DNA of 64,000 nucleotides from Mycobacterium triplex (GTDB lineage Bacteria > Actinomycetota > Actinomycetes > Mycobacteriales > Mycobacteriaceae), in NCBI RefSeq assembly GCF_000689255.1, contig NZ_HG964446.1, positions 1,478,484 to 1,542,483 on the forward strand, written 5' to 3'. This document shows positions 47,800-58,784 of this stretch, piece after piece (within the stretch, counting starts at the first letter, position 1; each line of letters starts with the position of its first letter). The notes beneath the pieces were generated by a model. That model had not been told where the DNA came from and made no database searches. It was given only the letters and a program-made list of their open reading frames with translations. The translations under genes and the position numbers were made by a program.

Positions 47800-49221
47800 A
47801 TGCGGCATTACTACTCCGTAGATGCGATCCGCGACGCCGAAGCGCCGCTGCTGGCCAGCCTGCCCGACGGCGCCCTGATGAAGCGTGCGGCCTTCGGGCT
47901 GGCCACCGAGATCATCGGCGAGCTGACCGCCCGGGTGGGCGCAGTGGCCGGCCGGCGGGTGTGCGCCGTGGTCGGCTCGGGCGACAACGGCGGTGACGCG
48001 CTGTGGGCGTCGACCTTTCTGCTGCGCCGCGGCGCGGCCGCGGATGCGGTGTTGCTCGGCGGCGACCGCACGCACCGCAAGGGGCTGGCCGCCTTCCGCA
48101 AGGCCGGCGGCCGGATCGTGGAGAGCGTCACGGCGACAACGGATCTCGTGATCGACGGCGTGGTCGGCATCTCCGGCTCGGGTCCGCTGCGGCCGGCGGC
48201 GGCCGCGGTATTCGAGGCCGTCGAGGAAGCCGGCATCCCGGTGGTCGCCGTCGACATCCCCAGCGGCATCGACGTGGCGACCGGTGCGATCACCGGCCCC
48301 GCGGTCCACGCCGCGCTGACCGTCACGTTCGGCGGCCTCAAGCCCGTGCACGCGCTCGCCGACTGCGGCGAGGTGACGCTGGTCGACATCGGGCTCGATC
48401 TGCCGGAGACCGATCTGCTGGGGTTCGAGGCCGACGACGTCGCCGCCCGCTGGCCGGTGCCGGGTCCGCATGACGACAAGTACACGCAGGGAGTCACCGG
48501 CATACTGGCCGGCTCGTCGACGTATCCCGGTGCGGCCGTGTTGTGCACCGGCGCCGCGGTCGCGGCCACCTCGGGCATGGTGCGCTACGCGGGCAGCGGG
48601 CACAGCCAGGTCCTCGCGGCGTGGCCCGAGGTCATCGCGACGCCCACCGCCGCGGCGGCCGGGCGGGTGCAGGCGTGGGTCGTCGGGCCCGGTCTGGGCA
48701 CCGACGACGTCGGGGCCGCCGCCTTGTGGTTCGCACTGGACACCGACCTGCCGGTGCTGGTGGACGCCGACGGGCTGACGATTTTGGCGGCCCACCCCGA
48801 GCTGGTGGCCAGCCGTCGCGCACCGACGGTGCTGACCCCGCACGCGGGGGAGTTCGCCCGCTTGGCCGGGGCGCCGCCCGGCGACGACCGGATCTCGGCC
48901 ACCCGCAAGCTGGCCGACACGTTCGGCGCCACCGTGCTGCTCAAGGGAAACGTCACCGTCATCGCCGACCCGGGCGGCCCGGTCTACCTCAACCCGGCCG
49001 GACAGTCCTGGGCGGCCACCGCCGGGTCCGGCGACGTGCTGTCCGGGATGATCGGCGCGCTGCTGGCGGCCGGACTGCCGCCGGCCGAGGCCGCCGCCGC
49101 CGGCGCCTACGTGCACGCGCACGCCGCGACGCTCTCGGCCTCGGATCCGGGGCCCGGGGCGGCGCCCACCTCGGCGTCGCGCATCGTGCCGCACATTCGG
49201 GCCGCTGTGGCCGCGCTGTAA
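47800..49221 (+). CDS. nnr: Bifunctional NAD(P)H-hydrate epimerase/dehydratase
   Basis: A 473-residue fusion. The epimerase half (about 1-215) has MRHYYSVDAIRDAEAPLLAS and VVGSGDNGGDALWASTFLLR. The dehydratase half (about 225-473) has YTQGVTGILAGSSTYPGAAV, the adenine site LTPHAGEFARL and the catalytic AATAGSGDVLSGMIGALLA. It repairs hydrated NADH and NADPH. The ATG at 47800 is used because upstream sequence overlaps the divergent methyltransferase without conserved residues. gadB follows after 16 bp. Confidence 0.95.
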   Translation: MRHYYSVDAIRDAEAPLLASLPDGALMKRAAFGLATEIIGELTARVGAVAGRRVCAVVGSGDNGGDALWASTFLLRRGAAADAVLLGGDRTHRKGLAAFRKAGGRIVESVTATTDLVIDGVVGISGSGPLRPAAAAVFEAVEEAGIPVVAVDIPSGIDVATGAITGPAVHAALTVTFGGLKPVHALADCGEVTLVDIGLDLPETDLLGFEADDVAARWPVPGPHDDKYTQGVTGILAGSSTYPGAAVLCTGAAVAATSGMVRYAGSGHSQVLAAWPEVIATPTAAAAGRVQAWVVGPGLGTDDVGAAALWFALDTDLPVLVDADGLTILAAHPELVASRRAPTVLTPHAGEFARLAGAPPGDDRISATRKLADTFGATVLLKGNVTVIADPGGPVYLNPAGQSWAATAGSGDVLSGMIGALLAAGLPPAEAAAAGAYVHAHAATLSASDPGPGAAPTSASRIVPHIRAAVAAL

Positions 49222-49237
49222 CAGAAAGGGATCCGCC

Positions 49238-50635
49238 ATGACCGGCAGCCATCCATCCGTTCCCGGGCACTCGATCGCCCCCGCCTACACCGGGCGGCTG
49301 TTCACCGCGCCGATACCGGCGCTGCGGCTGCCCGAGGAATCGATGGACCCCGATGCCGCCTACCGCTTCATCCACGACGAGCTGATGCTCGACGGCAGCT
49401 CGCGGCTGAACCTGGCTACCTTCGTCACCACCTGGATGGATCCGCAGGCCGGGCGGCTGATGGCCGAGACGTTCGACAAGAACATGATCGACAAGGACGA
49501 ATACCCGGCGACCGCGGCCATCGAGCAGCGCTGCGTGTGCATGGTGGCCGACCTGTTCCACGCCGACGGCCTGCGCGACGACGACCCGTCCAGCGCGACC
49601 GGGGTGTCCACGGTCGGTTCCAGCGAGGCGGTGATGCTGGGCGGTCTGGCGATGAAATGGCGGTGGCGCGAGAAGGTCGGCTTGAAAAAAGGGGGAGTCT
49701 GGCAGGGCCGCACCCCCAACCTGGTGATGGGCTCCAACGTCCAGGTGGTGTGGGAGAAGTTCTGCCGCTACTTCGACGTCGAACCCCGCTACCTGCCGAT
49801 GGAGGAGGGGCGCTACGTCATCACCCCCGAGCAGGTCATCGACGCCGTCGACGAGGACACCATCGGGGTGGTGGCGATCCTGGGCACCACCTACACCGGC
49901 GAGCTGGAACCCATCGCGGAGATCTGCGCGGCGCTGGACAAACTGGCCGCCGGCGGGGGTGTGGACGTCCCGGTGCACGTCGACGCCGCCAGTGGCGGGT
50001 TCGTGGTGCCCTTCCTGCATCCCGAGCTGAAGTGGGACTTCCGCCTGCCGCGGGTGGTGTCGATCAACGTCAGCGGCCACAAATATGGGCTGACCTACCC
50101 CGGCGTCGGGTTCGTCGTGTGGCGCAGCAAGGAGTGCCTGCCCGAGGACCTGGTGTTCCACGTGAACTATCTGGGCGGGGATATGCCGACGTTCACGCTG
50201 AACTTCTCCCGCCCCGGCAACCAGGTCGTCGGCCAGTACTACAACTTTTTGCGGCTGGGCCGCGAGGGCTACACCCAGGTCATGCAGACGCTGTCGTCGA
50301 CCGCGCGCTGGCTGGGCGAGCAGCTGCGGGTCGGGGACCACTGCGAGCTGATCTCGGACGGCTCGGCGATCCCGGTGGTCGCCTTCCGCCTGCAGCGCGG
50401 CCTCGGCTATACCGAGTTCGACGTCTCCCACGAGCTGCGCGGCTACGGCTGGCAGGTGCCCGCCTACACGATGCCCGACAACGCCACCGACATCGCCGTG
50501 CTGCGCATCGTGGTGCGCGAGGGGCTGTCCGCCGACCTGGCCCGGGCCCTGCACGACGACGCCCGCACCGCGCTGGCCTCGCTGGACAAGCTCAAGCCGG
50601 GCGGGCACTACACCAACGAGCACTTCGCGCACTGA
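49238..50635 (+). CDS. gadB: Glutamate decarboxylase
   Basis: A 465-residue PLP enzyme of the group II decarboxylase family. VSTVGSSEAVMLGGLAMKWR, VHVDAASGGFVVPFLHPEL (cofactor Asp) and SINVSGHKYGLTYPGVGF with the PLP-lysine in HKYG are present. It converts glutamate to GABA and CO2 and consumes a proton. AGAAAGG precedes the ATG. It lies between nnr and alr, as in M. tuberculosis. Confidence 0.96.
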   Translation: MTGSHPSVPGHSIAPAYTGRLFTAPIPALRLPEESMDPDAAYRFIHDELMLDGSSRLNLATFVTTWMDPQAGRLMAETFDKNMIDKDEYPATAAIEQRCVCMVADLFHADGLRDDDPSSATGVSTVGSSEAVMLGGLAMKWRWREKVGLKKGGVWQGRTPNLVMGSNVQVVWEKFCRYFDVEPRYLPMEEGRYVITPEQVIDAVDEDTIGVVAILGTTYTGELEPIAEICAALDKLAAGGGVDVPVHVDAASGGFVVPFLHPELKWDFRLPRVVSINVSGHKYGLTYPGVGFVVWRSKECLPEDLVFHVNYLGGDMPTFTLNFSRPGNQVVGQYYNFLRLGREGYTQVMQTLSSTARWLGEQLRVGDHCELISDGSAIPVVAFRLQRGLGYTEFDVSHELRGYGWQVPAYTMPDNATDIAVLRIVVREGLSADLARALHDDARTALASLDKLKPGGHYTNEHFAH

Positions 50636-50646
50636 CGGCGCACTTT

Positions 50647-50707
50647 CGCGAGACTGCAACTGGCGACGCATTGCGCGACTAGCGGCGTCGGTAGTTGCAG
50701 TTTCGCG
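50647..50707. repeat. 61-bp inverted repeat between gadB and alr
   Basis: Fifteen-base arms CGCGAGACTGCAACT (50647-50661) and AGTTGCAGTTTCGCG (50693-50707) differ at one position. They enclose a second arm pair CGACGC/GCGTCG (50664-50669 with 50685-50690). It could form a long hairpin starting 12 bp after the gadB stop. It may be a terminator or a small palindromic repeat. Confidence 0.8.
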
Positions 50708-50739
50708 GCGGATTTCCGGCTTCTGGGACAATAGCGGCC

Positions 50740-51906
50740 GTGGCAGTCACGCCGATATCACTGACGCCGGGCGTCCTCGCCGAGGCCGTGGTGGACCTGG
50801 GCGCAATCGCGCACAACGTGCGGGTGCTGCGCGAGCACGCCGGCTCCGCGCAGGTGATGGCCGTCGTCAAGGCCGACGGCTATGGCCACGGAGCCGTCCG
50901 GGTGGCCCACACCGCATTGGCCGCCGGGGCGGCCGAGCTGGGTGTCGCGACCGTCGAGGAAGCGTTGGCATTGCGCGCCGACGGCATCACCGCCCCGGTG
51001 CTGGCCTGGCTGCACCCGCCCGGCCTGGATTTCGGGCCGGCGCTGCAGGGCAATGTGGAGATCGCGGTGTCCTCGGTGCGCCAGCTCGAGGAGGTGCTGG
51101 ACGCGGTGCAGCGGACCGACCGGGTCGCGACGGTGAGCCTCAAGGTCGACACCGGGCTGAACCGCAACGGTGTGCCCCCGAGCCAATACCGGGCCATGCT
51201 GACCGCGATGCGAAAGGCCGTCGCCGACGAGACGATCCGGTTGCGCGGGCTGATGTCGCACATGGTGTTCGCCGACCAGCCCGACAACCCCGTCAACGAT
51301 GTTCAGGGCAGCAGGTTCAACGAGATGCTGGCCGAGGCGCGCGACCAGGGGGTGAAATTCGAGATCGCTCACCTGTCGAATTCCTCGGCCACGATGTCTC
51401 GTCCCGACCTCGCCTTCGACATGGTGCGGCCGGGGATCGCGGTGTACGGCCTGAGTCCCGTTCCCCAGCTCGGCGATATGGGCCTGATCCCGGCCATGAC
51501 GGTGAAATGTACTGTCGCGCTGGTGAAGTCGGTCCGCGCCGGTGAAGGTGTATCGTACGCGCACACCTGGGTCGCGCCGCACGACACGACCGTGGCGCTG
51601 ATGCCGATCGGCTACGCCGACGGTGTCTTCCGGTCGCTGGGCGGGCGACTCGACGTGCTGATCAACGGCAGGCGGCACCCCGGTGTCGGGCGGATCTGCA
51701 TGGACCAGTTCCTCGTCGACCTCGGTCCCGGGCCGGTCGACGTGGCAGAAGGCGACGAGGCGATCCTGTTCGGTCCCGGCGCCGACGGTGAACCCACCGC
51801 ACAGGATTGGGCCGATTTGCTCGGCACCATCCACTACGAGGTGGTCACCAGTCCGAGGGGCCGCATCGCCAGGACCTATCGCGAGGCCGGAACCGTTGGA
51901 CGATGA
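50740..51906 (+). CDS. alr: Alanine racemase
   Basis: A 388-residue fold-type III PLP enzyme. The cofactor lysine lies in [36 protein letters not shown] and the catalytic Tyr loop [10 protein letters not shown] complete the active site. It makes D-alanine for peptidoglycan. The start is GTG at 50740 ([20 protein letters not shown]); upstream codons overlap the inverted repeat. Confidence 0.96.
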   Translation: MAVTPISLTPGVLAEAVVDLGAIAHNVRVLREHAGSAQVMAVVKADGYGHGAVRVAHTALAAGAAELGVATVEEALALRADGITAPVLAWLHPPGLDFGPALQGNVEIAVSSVRQLEEVLDAVQRTDRVATVSLKVDTGLNRNGVPPSQYRAMLTAMRKAVADETIRLRGLMSHMVFADQPDNPVNDVQGSRFNEMLAEARDQGVKFEIAHLSNSSATMSRPDLAFDMVRPGIAVYGLSPVPQLGDMGLIPAMTVKCTVALVKSVRAGEGVSYAHTWVAPHDTTVALMPIGYADGVFRSLGGRLDVLINGRRHPGVGRICMDQFLVDLGPGPVDVAEGDEAILFGPGADGEPTAQDWADLLGTIHYEVVTSPRGRIARTYREAGTVGR

Positions 51907-53011
51907 GGAAACTCGCAGGCGCCAGCGCGGAAGGGCATGGCTTGCGGGAGGGGCGGGGCTGACTGCGGTCGCCACCATCGTCGGCGCTTCGGTGCGCCGG
52001 TCGATGACGCAACGCATCATGCTCACCGACGACCCCTATGCCGACGAGGATTTCGAGCGGCTCAACAGCGACCGCAGCTATGTGGTGACCACGGCCGACG
52101 GCGTGCCGTTGGCCGTGCGGGAAGTCGGGCCGCTGGACGCCCCGCTGACGATGGTCTTCGTGCACGGATTCTGTCTGCGCATGGGCGCCTTCTACTTTCA
52201 GCGCAAGCGGCTCGCCGAGAAGTGGGGACCGCGGGTGCGGATGGTCTTCTACGACCAGCGCGGGCATGGACGTTCCGGCGAAGCCTCGCCGGAGACCTAC
52301 ACGCTGACCCAGCTGGGCCGGGACCTGCACAGCGTGCTGACCGCGGTCGCGCCGCGCGGGGTGGTCGTGTTGGTCGGCCACTCGATGGGCGGCATGACGG
52401 TGTTGTCGCATGCCCGCCAGTACCCCGACCAATACGGCATTCGCATCGTCGGTGCGGCGCTGATTTCCACTGCCGCCGAAGGGGTTACCCGGTCACCGCT
52501 GGGCGAGATACTGAAAAACCCTGCGGTGGAAGCATTTCGGTTCACCGCTCGCTCGGCGCCGAAGCTGATGCACCGCGGCCGCAATGTGTCCCGATCGCTG
52601 ATCGGGCCGATTCTGCGGGCGGCGTCCTACAGCGACCTGCATGTCAGTCGCAGCCTGGACGCGTTCTCCCAGCGGATGATGAACGGCACCCCGATCCCCA
52701 CCCTGGTCGGGTTCCTGCGCGCGCTGGAAACCCACGACGAAACCGCCGGCCTGTGGACGCTGCTGCGGATCCCCACCCTGATCGCGTGCGGCGACCACGA
52801 TCTGATCACGCCGGACGAGTACTCACGAAAGATGGCGGCCTCGCTGCCGCGATCGGAGCTGGTCATCGTCGGCGGAGCCAGCCACCTGGCCCTGCTGGAC
52901 AAGCCCGAGGCCATCAACGACGGGCTGGTCCGGCTGGTCAATCGAGCCGTCCCGGGCAGAATGGCCTTGTGGTATCGGCGAACTCGACAACGGTTGCGGC
53001 GCCGTGGCTGA
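51896..53011 (+). CDS. Alpha/beta hydrolase with N-terminal hydrophobic segment
   Basis: About 371 residues if it begins at TTG 51896, overlapping alr by 11 bp; a later start is possible. A hydrophobic N-terminal stretch ([19 protein letters not shown]) may anchor it. The hydrolase domain shows [27 protein letters not shown], the nucleophile Ser in [23 protein letters not shown] and the final His in [13 protein letters not shown]. The substrate is unknown. It sits between alr and tsaE. Confidence 0.85.
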   Translation: MDDEETRRRQRGRAWLAGGAGLTAVATIVGASVRRSMTQRIMLTDDPYADEDFERLNSDRSYVVTTADGVPLAVREVGPLDAPLTMVFVHGFCLRMGAFYFQRKRLAEKWGPRVRMVFYDQRGHGRSGEASPETYTLTQLGRDLHSVLTAVAPRGVVVLVGHSMGGMTVLSHARQYPDQYGIRIVGAALISTAAEGVTRSPLGEILKNPAVEAFRFTARSAPKLMHRGRNVSRSLIGPILRAASYSDLHVSRSLDAFSQRMMNGTPIPTLVGFLRALETHDETAGLWTLLRIPTLIACGDHDLITPDEYSRKMAASLPRSELVIVGGASHLALLDKPEAINDGLVRLVNRAVPGRMALWYRRTRQRLRRRG

Positions 53012-53477
53012 GCTGAGAACGGGATCGGGCACGGCGACCTGCGAGCGCGTCGAGGACACGATCGCGCTCGGGTCGCGGTTGGGCAAGCAGCTGCGCGCCG
53101 GCGACGTCGTGGTGCTCTCCGGTCCGCTGGGTGCGGGAAAGACGGTGTTGGCCAAGGGGATTGCGCAAGCGATGGACGTCGACGGCCCGGTCACCTCGCC
53201 GACCTACGTGTTGGCGCGGGTGCACCCGCCGCGACAGGCCGGTGCACCGACGCTGGTTCACGTCGACGTCTACCGGCTGCTCGATCATCAGGGCACCGAC
53301 CTGCTCGGCGAACTCGATTCGCTAGACCTCGACACCGATCTGCAGGACGCGGTCGTCGTGGTGGAGTGGGGCGAGGGCCTTGCCGAACGGCTCTCCGACC
53401 GTCATCTCGACATCCGGCTGGAGCGGGTCAGCCACTCCGACGTGCGGATCGCGACCTGGGAGTGGGGCCGCTCGTGA
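53004..53477 (+). CDS. tsaE: tRNA t6A biosynthesis ATPase TsaE
   Basis: A 157-residue P-loop protein. SGPLGAGKTVLAKGIAQAM (Walker A), VTSPTYVLARVH and HVDVYRL with EWGEG are family hallmarks. It is the ATPase that recycles the TsaB-TsaD complex making threonylcarbamoyl-adenosine at tRNA position 37. It overlaps the hydrolase before it by 8 bp and tsaB after it by 4 bp. Confidence 0.95.
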   Translation: MAELRTGSGTATCERVEDTIALGSRLGKQLRAGDVVVLSGPLGAGKTVLAKGIAQAMDVDGPVTSPTYVLARVHPPRQAGAPTLVHVDVYRLLDHQGTDLLGELDSLDLDTDLQDAVVVVEWGEGLAERLSDRHLDIRLERVSHSDVRIATWEWGRS

Positions 53478-54157
53478 GCTTCATCTTGGCCCTGGACACC
53501 GCCACCCCGGCGGTGACGGCCGGCGTGGTCCGCCGCGACGGCGCCGCGTACACCGTGCTGGCCCAGCAGGTCACCGTCGACGCCCGTGCCCACGCCGAAC
53601 GGCTGACCCCCAACGTGCTGGCCGCGCTGGCCGAGGCCGGGCTGGCGATGACTGACCTGGACGCCGTGGTGGTCGGCTGCGGCCCGGGCCCGTTCACGGG
53701 TCTGCGCGCCGGGATGGCCACGGCTGCGGCCTTCGGGCATGCGCTGGGCATCCCGGTGCACGGCGTGTGCAGCCTGGACGCCATCGGAGCGCTGACGACC
53801 GGCGACATCCTGGTGGTCACCGACGCCCGCCGCCGCGAGGTCTACTGGGCCCGCTACCGCGACGGGCTCCGCACCGACGGCCCCGCGGTCAACGCCCCGG
53901 CCGACGTCGACCCCGGCCCGGCCACCGCGGTCGCCGGCTCGCCCCAGCACGCGGCGCCGTTCGGCCTGCCGGTTCGCGAGCCCGTCCACCCGACACCGGC
54001 CGGGCTGGTGCGCGCGGTGACGATGCCGGCCGGAACGGCGGGAGGAGGAGCCGCGCAATCAGCCTCCGCGGTGTCCGACTGGTCGGCGGCCCCGGCGCCG
54101 CTGGTGGCGCTGTACCTGCGCCGGCCCGACGCCAAGCCCCTGGCGGCCCGGCAATGA
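53474..54157 (+). CDS. tsaB: tRNA t6A biosynthesis protein TsaB
   Basis: A 227-residue ASKHA-fold protein from GTG at 53474 (GTGA overlap with tsaE). FILALDTATPAVTAGVV, VGCGPGPFTGLRAGMATAAA and VTDARRREVYWARY are conserved. It is the non-catalytic partner that binds TsaD. The C-terminal third is Ala/Pro-rich and less conserved. It overlaps rimI by 4 bp. Confidence 0.94.
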   Translation: MSFILALDTATPAVTAGVVRRDGAAYTVLAQQVTVDARAHAERLTPNVLAALAEAGLAMTDLDAVVVGCGPGPFTGLRAGMATAAAFGHALGIPVHGVCSLDAIGALTTGDILVVTDARRREVYWARYRDGLRTDGPAVNAPADVDPGPATAVAGSPQHAAPFGLPVREPVHPTPAGLVRAVTMPAGTAGGGAAQSASAVSDWSAAPAPLVALYLRRPDAKPLAARQ

Positions 54158-54621
54158 CCGCCTGCAGCGAACCCGTCACGATCGGCGACCTGACCCGCGC
54201 CGACGCGCAGCGGTGTGCGGAGTTGGAAGCCCAGCTGTTCGACGGCGACGACCCGTGGCCGGCCGCGGCGTTCAACCGCGAATTGGCCAGTGCCCACAAC
54301 CATTACGTGGGTGCGCGTACCGCAAGCCTGCTCGTCGGCTACGCCGGCATCTCCAGGTTGGGTCGCACACCGCCGTTCGAATACGAGGTGCACACCATCG
54401 GCGTCGACCCGGCATATCAGGGCCGGGGCATCGGCCGTCGGCTGCTCGGTGAGCTGCTGGAGTTCGCCGACGGTGGTGTCGTCTACCTGGAGGTCCGCAC
54501 CGACAACGAGGCGGCGATCGCGCTTTACCGTAGCGTGGGTTTCGAGCAGACCGGCCTGCGCAAGCGCTACTACCGAGTCAGCGGCGCGGACGCGTACACG
54601 ATGCGGCGGGAAGCCCTATGA
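54154..54621 (+). CDS. rimI: Ribosomal-protein-alanine N-acetyltransferase (GNAT)
   Basis: A 155-residue GNAT protein from ATG at 54154. [40 protein letters not shown] (acetyl-CoA pyrophosphate loop) and [20 protein letters not shown] match RimI. It acetylates protein N-termini, classically ribosomal S18. It lies between tsaB and tsaD with 4-bp overlaps on both sides. Confidence 0.93.
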   Translation: MTACSEPVTIGDLTRADAQRCAELEAQLFDGDDPWPAAAFNRELASAHNHYVGARTASLLVGYAGISRLGRTPPFEYEVHTIGVDPAYQGRGIGRRLLGELLEFADGGVVYLEVRTDNEAAIALYRSVGFEQTGLRKRYYRVSGADAYTMRREAL

Positions 54622-55652
54622 CCAACATCTTGGCCATCGAAACCTCTTGCGACGAAACAGGAGTCGGCATCGCGCGGCTGGACGCCGATGGCACCGTCAC
54701 GCTGCTGGCAGACGAGGTGGCGTCCAGCGTCGACGAGCATGTCCGGTTCGGCGGCGTGGTCCCCGAAATCGCGTCCCGCGCGCACTTGGAGGCACTCGGT
54801 CCGGCCATGCGCCGCGCGCTGGACGTCGCCGAACTGAAAAAGCCCGACGTCGTCGCCGCCACCATCGGACCCGGGCTGGCCGGCGCGTTGTTGGTGGGAG
54901 TGGCTGCGGCCAAAGCGTATTCGGCCGCCTGGGGCGTGCCGTTCTACGCGGTGAACCATCTGGGTGGGCACCTGGCCGCCGACGTGTACGAGCATGGGCC
55001 GCTGCCCGAGTGCGTGGCACTGCTGGTGTCCGGCGGGCACACGCATCTGCTGCATGTGCGGTCGCTCGGCGAGCCGATCCTCGAGCTGGGCAGCACCGTC
55101 GACGACGCGGCGGGCGAGGCCTATGACAAGGTGGCGCGGCTGCTGGGGCTGGGCTATCCGGGCGGCCGGGCGCTCGACGAGCTGGCCCGCACCTGCGGCC
55201 GGGAGGCCGCGGAGATCCCAGTGTTCCCGCGCGGCATGACCGGCCCGCGCGACGACCCGCACACGTTCAGCTTCTCCGGCCTCAAGACCGCCGTCGCGCG
55301 GTACGTGGAGAGCAATCCGGACGCGGCCCAGGCCGACATCGCCGCCGGCTTCCAGGAGGCCGTCGCCGACGTACTGACGATGAAGGCGGTGCGCGCGGCG
55401 ACCGGGCTGGGCGTGCGGACCCTGCTGATCGCCGGGGGAGTGGCCGCCAACTCGCGGCTGCGGGAGCTGGCCACCGCGCGCTGCGCCGAGGCGGGCCTGA
55501 CGCTGCGTATCCCCAGGCCACGCCTGTGCACCGACAACGGCGCCATGATCGCGGCATTCGCCGCGCACCTGGTGGCGGCCGGGGCGGCGCCGTCCCCGCT
55601 GGACGCGCCCAGCGATCCGGGGCTGCCGGTGGTAAAAGGCCAGGTTCGCTGA
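54618..55652 (+). CDS. tsaD: tRNA N6-adenosine threonylcarbamoyltransferase
   Basis: A 344-residue ASKHA protein. [16 protein letters not shown], the metal-binding [46 protein letters not shown] and [15 protein letters not shown] are intact. It transfers the threonylcarbamoyl group to A37 of ANN-decoding tRNAs. It is the last gene of the overlapping tsaE-tsaB-rimI-tsaD set, before the groES promoter. Confidence 0.97.
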   Translation: MTNILAIETSCDETGVGIARLDADGTVTLLADEVASSVDEHVRFGGVVPEIASRAHLEALGPAMRRALDVAELKKPDVVAATIGPGLAGALLVGVAAAKAYSAAWGVPFYAVNHLGGHLAADVYEHGPLPECVALLVSGGHTHLLHVRSLGEPILELGSTVDDAAGEAYDKVARLLGLGYPGGRALDELARTCGREAAEIPVFPRGMTGPRDDPHTFSFSGLKTAVARYVESNPDAAQADIAAGFQEAVADVLTMKAVRAATGLGVRTLLIAGGVAANSRLRELATARCAEAGLTLRIPRPRLCTDNGAMIAAFAAHLVAAGAAPSPLDAPSDPGLPVVKGQVR

Positions 55653-55690
55653 GCTCAGAGCGTAAATCCGCGGGAAGCAGGAGGGTGGCC

Positions 55691-55719
55691 TTGAGTGCTA
55701 GCACTCTCGTGTATAGAGT
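55691..55719 (+). promoter_or_regulatory. groES-groEL1 promoter core
   Basis: TTGAGT (55691-55696) and TAGAGT (55714-55719) are separated by 17 bp, a good SigA-type pair. The spacer and -10 are covered by the CIRCE operator. The region 55653-55891 otherwise holds only the untranslated leader. Confidence 0.6.
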
Positions 55720-55724
55720 GCTAG
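55698..55724. promoter_or_regulatory. CIRCE operator (HrcA site)
   Basis: CTAGCACTC, nine bases, GAGTGCTAG forms a perfect 9-9-9 inverted repeat matching the CIRCE consensus apart from the end bases. HrcA bound here represses groES-groEL1; release under heat shock induces it. It overlaps the promoter, consistent with direct occlusion of RNA polymerase. Confidence 0.93.
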
Positions 55725-55891
55725 GTGGCAATCGGACGATCCCCTGTGTCGGCACCCGCGACGACGGCCCAAGGGCACGGCCGAATGCCGAATCATCTGG
55801 TAAATGGACGGTTCGGGCCAGCCTGAACCGACCGCCAACTGCAGTCCGGGCGCACGTCCCGGACCCGATCCAAATAGTGGAGGCTCCAATC

Positions 55892-56194
55892 GTGGCGAAG
55901 GTGAAGATCAAGCCACTCGAGGACAAGATTCTCGTGCAGGCCAACGAGGCCGAGACCACGACCGCGTCCGGTCTGGTCATTCCTGACACCGCCAAGGAGA
56001 AGCCGCAAGAAGGCACCGTCGTCGCCGTCGGCCCCGGCCGGTGGGACGAGGACGGCGACAAGCGGATCCCGCTCGACGTGTCGGAGGGTGACACCGTCAT
56101 CTACAGCAAGTACGGCGGCACCGAGATCAAGTACAACGGCGAGGAGTACCTGATCCTGTCCGCACGCGACGTGCTGGCTGTCGTATCCAAGTAA
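55892..56194 (+). CDS. groES: Co-chaperonin GroES
   Basis: A 100-residue protein from GTG at 55892 behind GTGGAGG, starting [20 protein letters not shown]. The mobile loop [20 protein letters not shown] and the roof region [20 protein letters not shown] are standard. It caps GroEL rings. It is transcribed from the CIRCE promoter with groEL1. Confidence 0.98.
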   Translation: MAKVKIKPLEDKILVQANEAETTTASGLVIPDTAKEKPQEGTVVAVGPGRWDEDGDKRIPLDVSEGDTVIYSKYGGTEIKYNGEEYLILSARDVLAVVSK

Positions 56195-56205
56195 AGAACC
56201 GTGTT

Positions 56206-56252
56206 CCGCCCCGGCGATCCCCGTGTGCATGCACGGGTGATTTCCGGGGCGG
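56206..56252 (+). other. Two-tier hairpin between groES and groEL1
   Basis: CCGCCCCGG (56206-56214) pairs perfectly with CCGGGGCGG (56244-56252), and inside it CCCGTG pairs with CACGGG (56220-56225 with 56232-56237). No T-run follows. It fills the 89-bp intercistronic gap and could be an RNA-processing site or stability element that sets the GroES:GroEL1 ratio. Confidence 0.6.
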
Positions 56253-56274
56253 CATGCGTTCGTAGCGGGCGTGA

Positions 56275-57906
<1,632 letters not shown>

Positions 57907-57919
57907 CCGAGCAGTACGA

Positions 57920-57956
57920 AAGCACCCCCGGTCATTCGGCCGGGGGTGCTTCGTTT
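57920..57956 (+). terminator. Terminator after groEL1
   Basis: AAGCACCCCCGG (57920-57931), loop TCATTCGG and CCGGGGGTGCTT (57940-57951) form twelve perfect pairs, then CGTTT. It begins 14 bp after the groEL1 stop. Confidence 0.92.
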
Positions 57957-58022
57957 CCAGGGTCTGCGCCGCGCACGCGCCGATTGCTAAGCTGCCCGCA
58001 CCATGGCGTGGGGGGCACGAAC

Positions 58023-58781
58023 ATGAACCATCCGCAGCAGTGGCCGCCGCCGCAACAACCGCGGTATCCGCAACAATGGCCCCCGCCGCCGGTACCGTAT
58101 CCGCCCTACCCGCCGCCGGGACCGTATCGGCCGCCCTATCCGCCGCCGGCGCCACGCAAGACCAATCGCGCGCTGATCGTCGTGCTTGCAGTCGCGGCGA
58201 TCGTCGTTCTCATACCGGCGGCGTTGGTCGGCTTTTTCGTGATCCGCGACATCGCCCGCGACGGGCGGGGCGAAACCAGGAACGCCGCTTCCCTCACGGA
58301 CTTCGATGCGGTGTGCGATGGCGGGTCGATCAGCAACGCCGCCACCTACGGCAAGCCGTACAAGATCGCCGCGTTCGCTCCGTACGACGAACCGGACCCG
58401 ATGCGCGAAATAACAAACACCCACTGGAGGGAAGTAACACTAGACTCCCGTGCCGATTACCGGGCGAGCCCTGACGACTTCGGGTCGACGAATGTTGTTG
58501 CCTGCCTTACCCGCAAGTCCGGAACCGAGGCGAAGTCACGCACCTGCGACTTCAAAACCGACTCCGGCGAGCACGTCAACGTCGACTACTACGCCGTGCG
58601 GTACGACATGGAACTGCGCGAGGCGAGGACCGGTAAGCGCATCGAACAACTGGGAACGGTCGACGCTTCCGCAGTCAGCTGCCCGATGTTCGTATGGGTC
58701 AACAAGCGCGATCGCAGGGCGTACGCGGAACCGGATGATGCGGCCGTCGAGGCCAAGCTGGCCGAATTCGTGAACCGGTGA
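58023..58781 (+). CDS. Proline-rich single-pass membrane protein, unknown function
   Basis: A 252-residue protein from ATG at 58023 behind GTGGGGGG. Residues 1-45 are a cytoplasmic Pro/Tyr/Gln-rich stretch (PPYPPPGPYRPPYPPP). A membrane helix lies at about 51-75 (ALIVVLAVAAIVVLIPAALV). An extracytoplasmic domain with four or five cysteines (DAVCDG, VACLT, RTCDF, VSCPMF) follows, suggesting disulfides. No family is recognised. It ends 3 bp from the convergent small membrane gene. Confidence 0.75.
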   Translation: MNHPQQWPPPQQPRYPQQWPPPPVPYPPYPPPGPYRPPYPPPAPRKTNRALIVVLAVAAIVVLIPAALVGFFVIRDIARDGRGETRNAASLTDFDAVCDGGSISNAATYGKPYKIAAFAPYDEPDPMREITNTHWREVTLDSRADYRASPDDFGSTNVVACLTRKSGTEAKSRTCDFKTDSGEHVNVDYYAVRYDMELREARTGKRIEQLGTVDASAVSCPMFVWVNKRDRRAYAEPDDAAVEAKLAEFVNR

Positions 58782-58784
58782 CTC

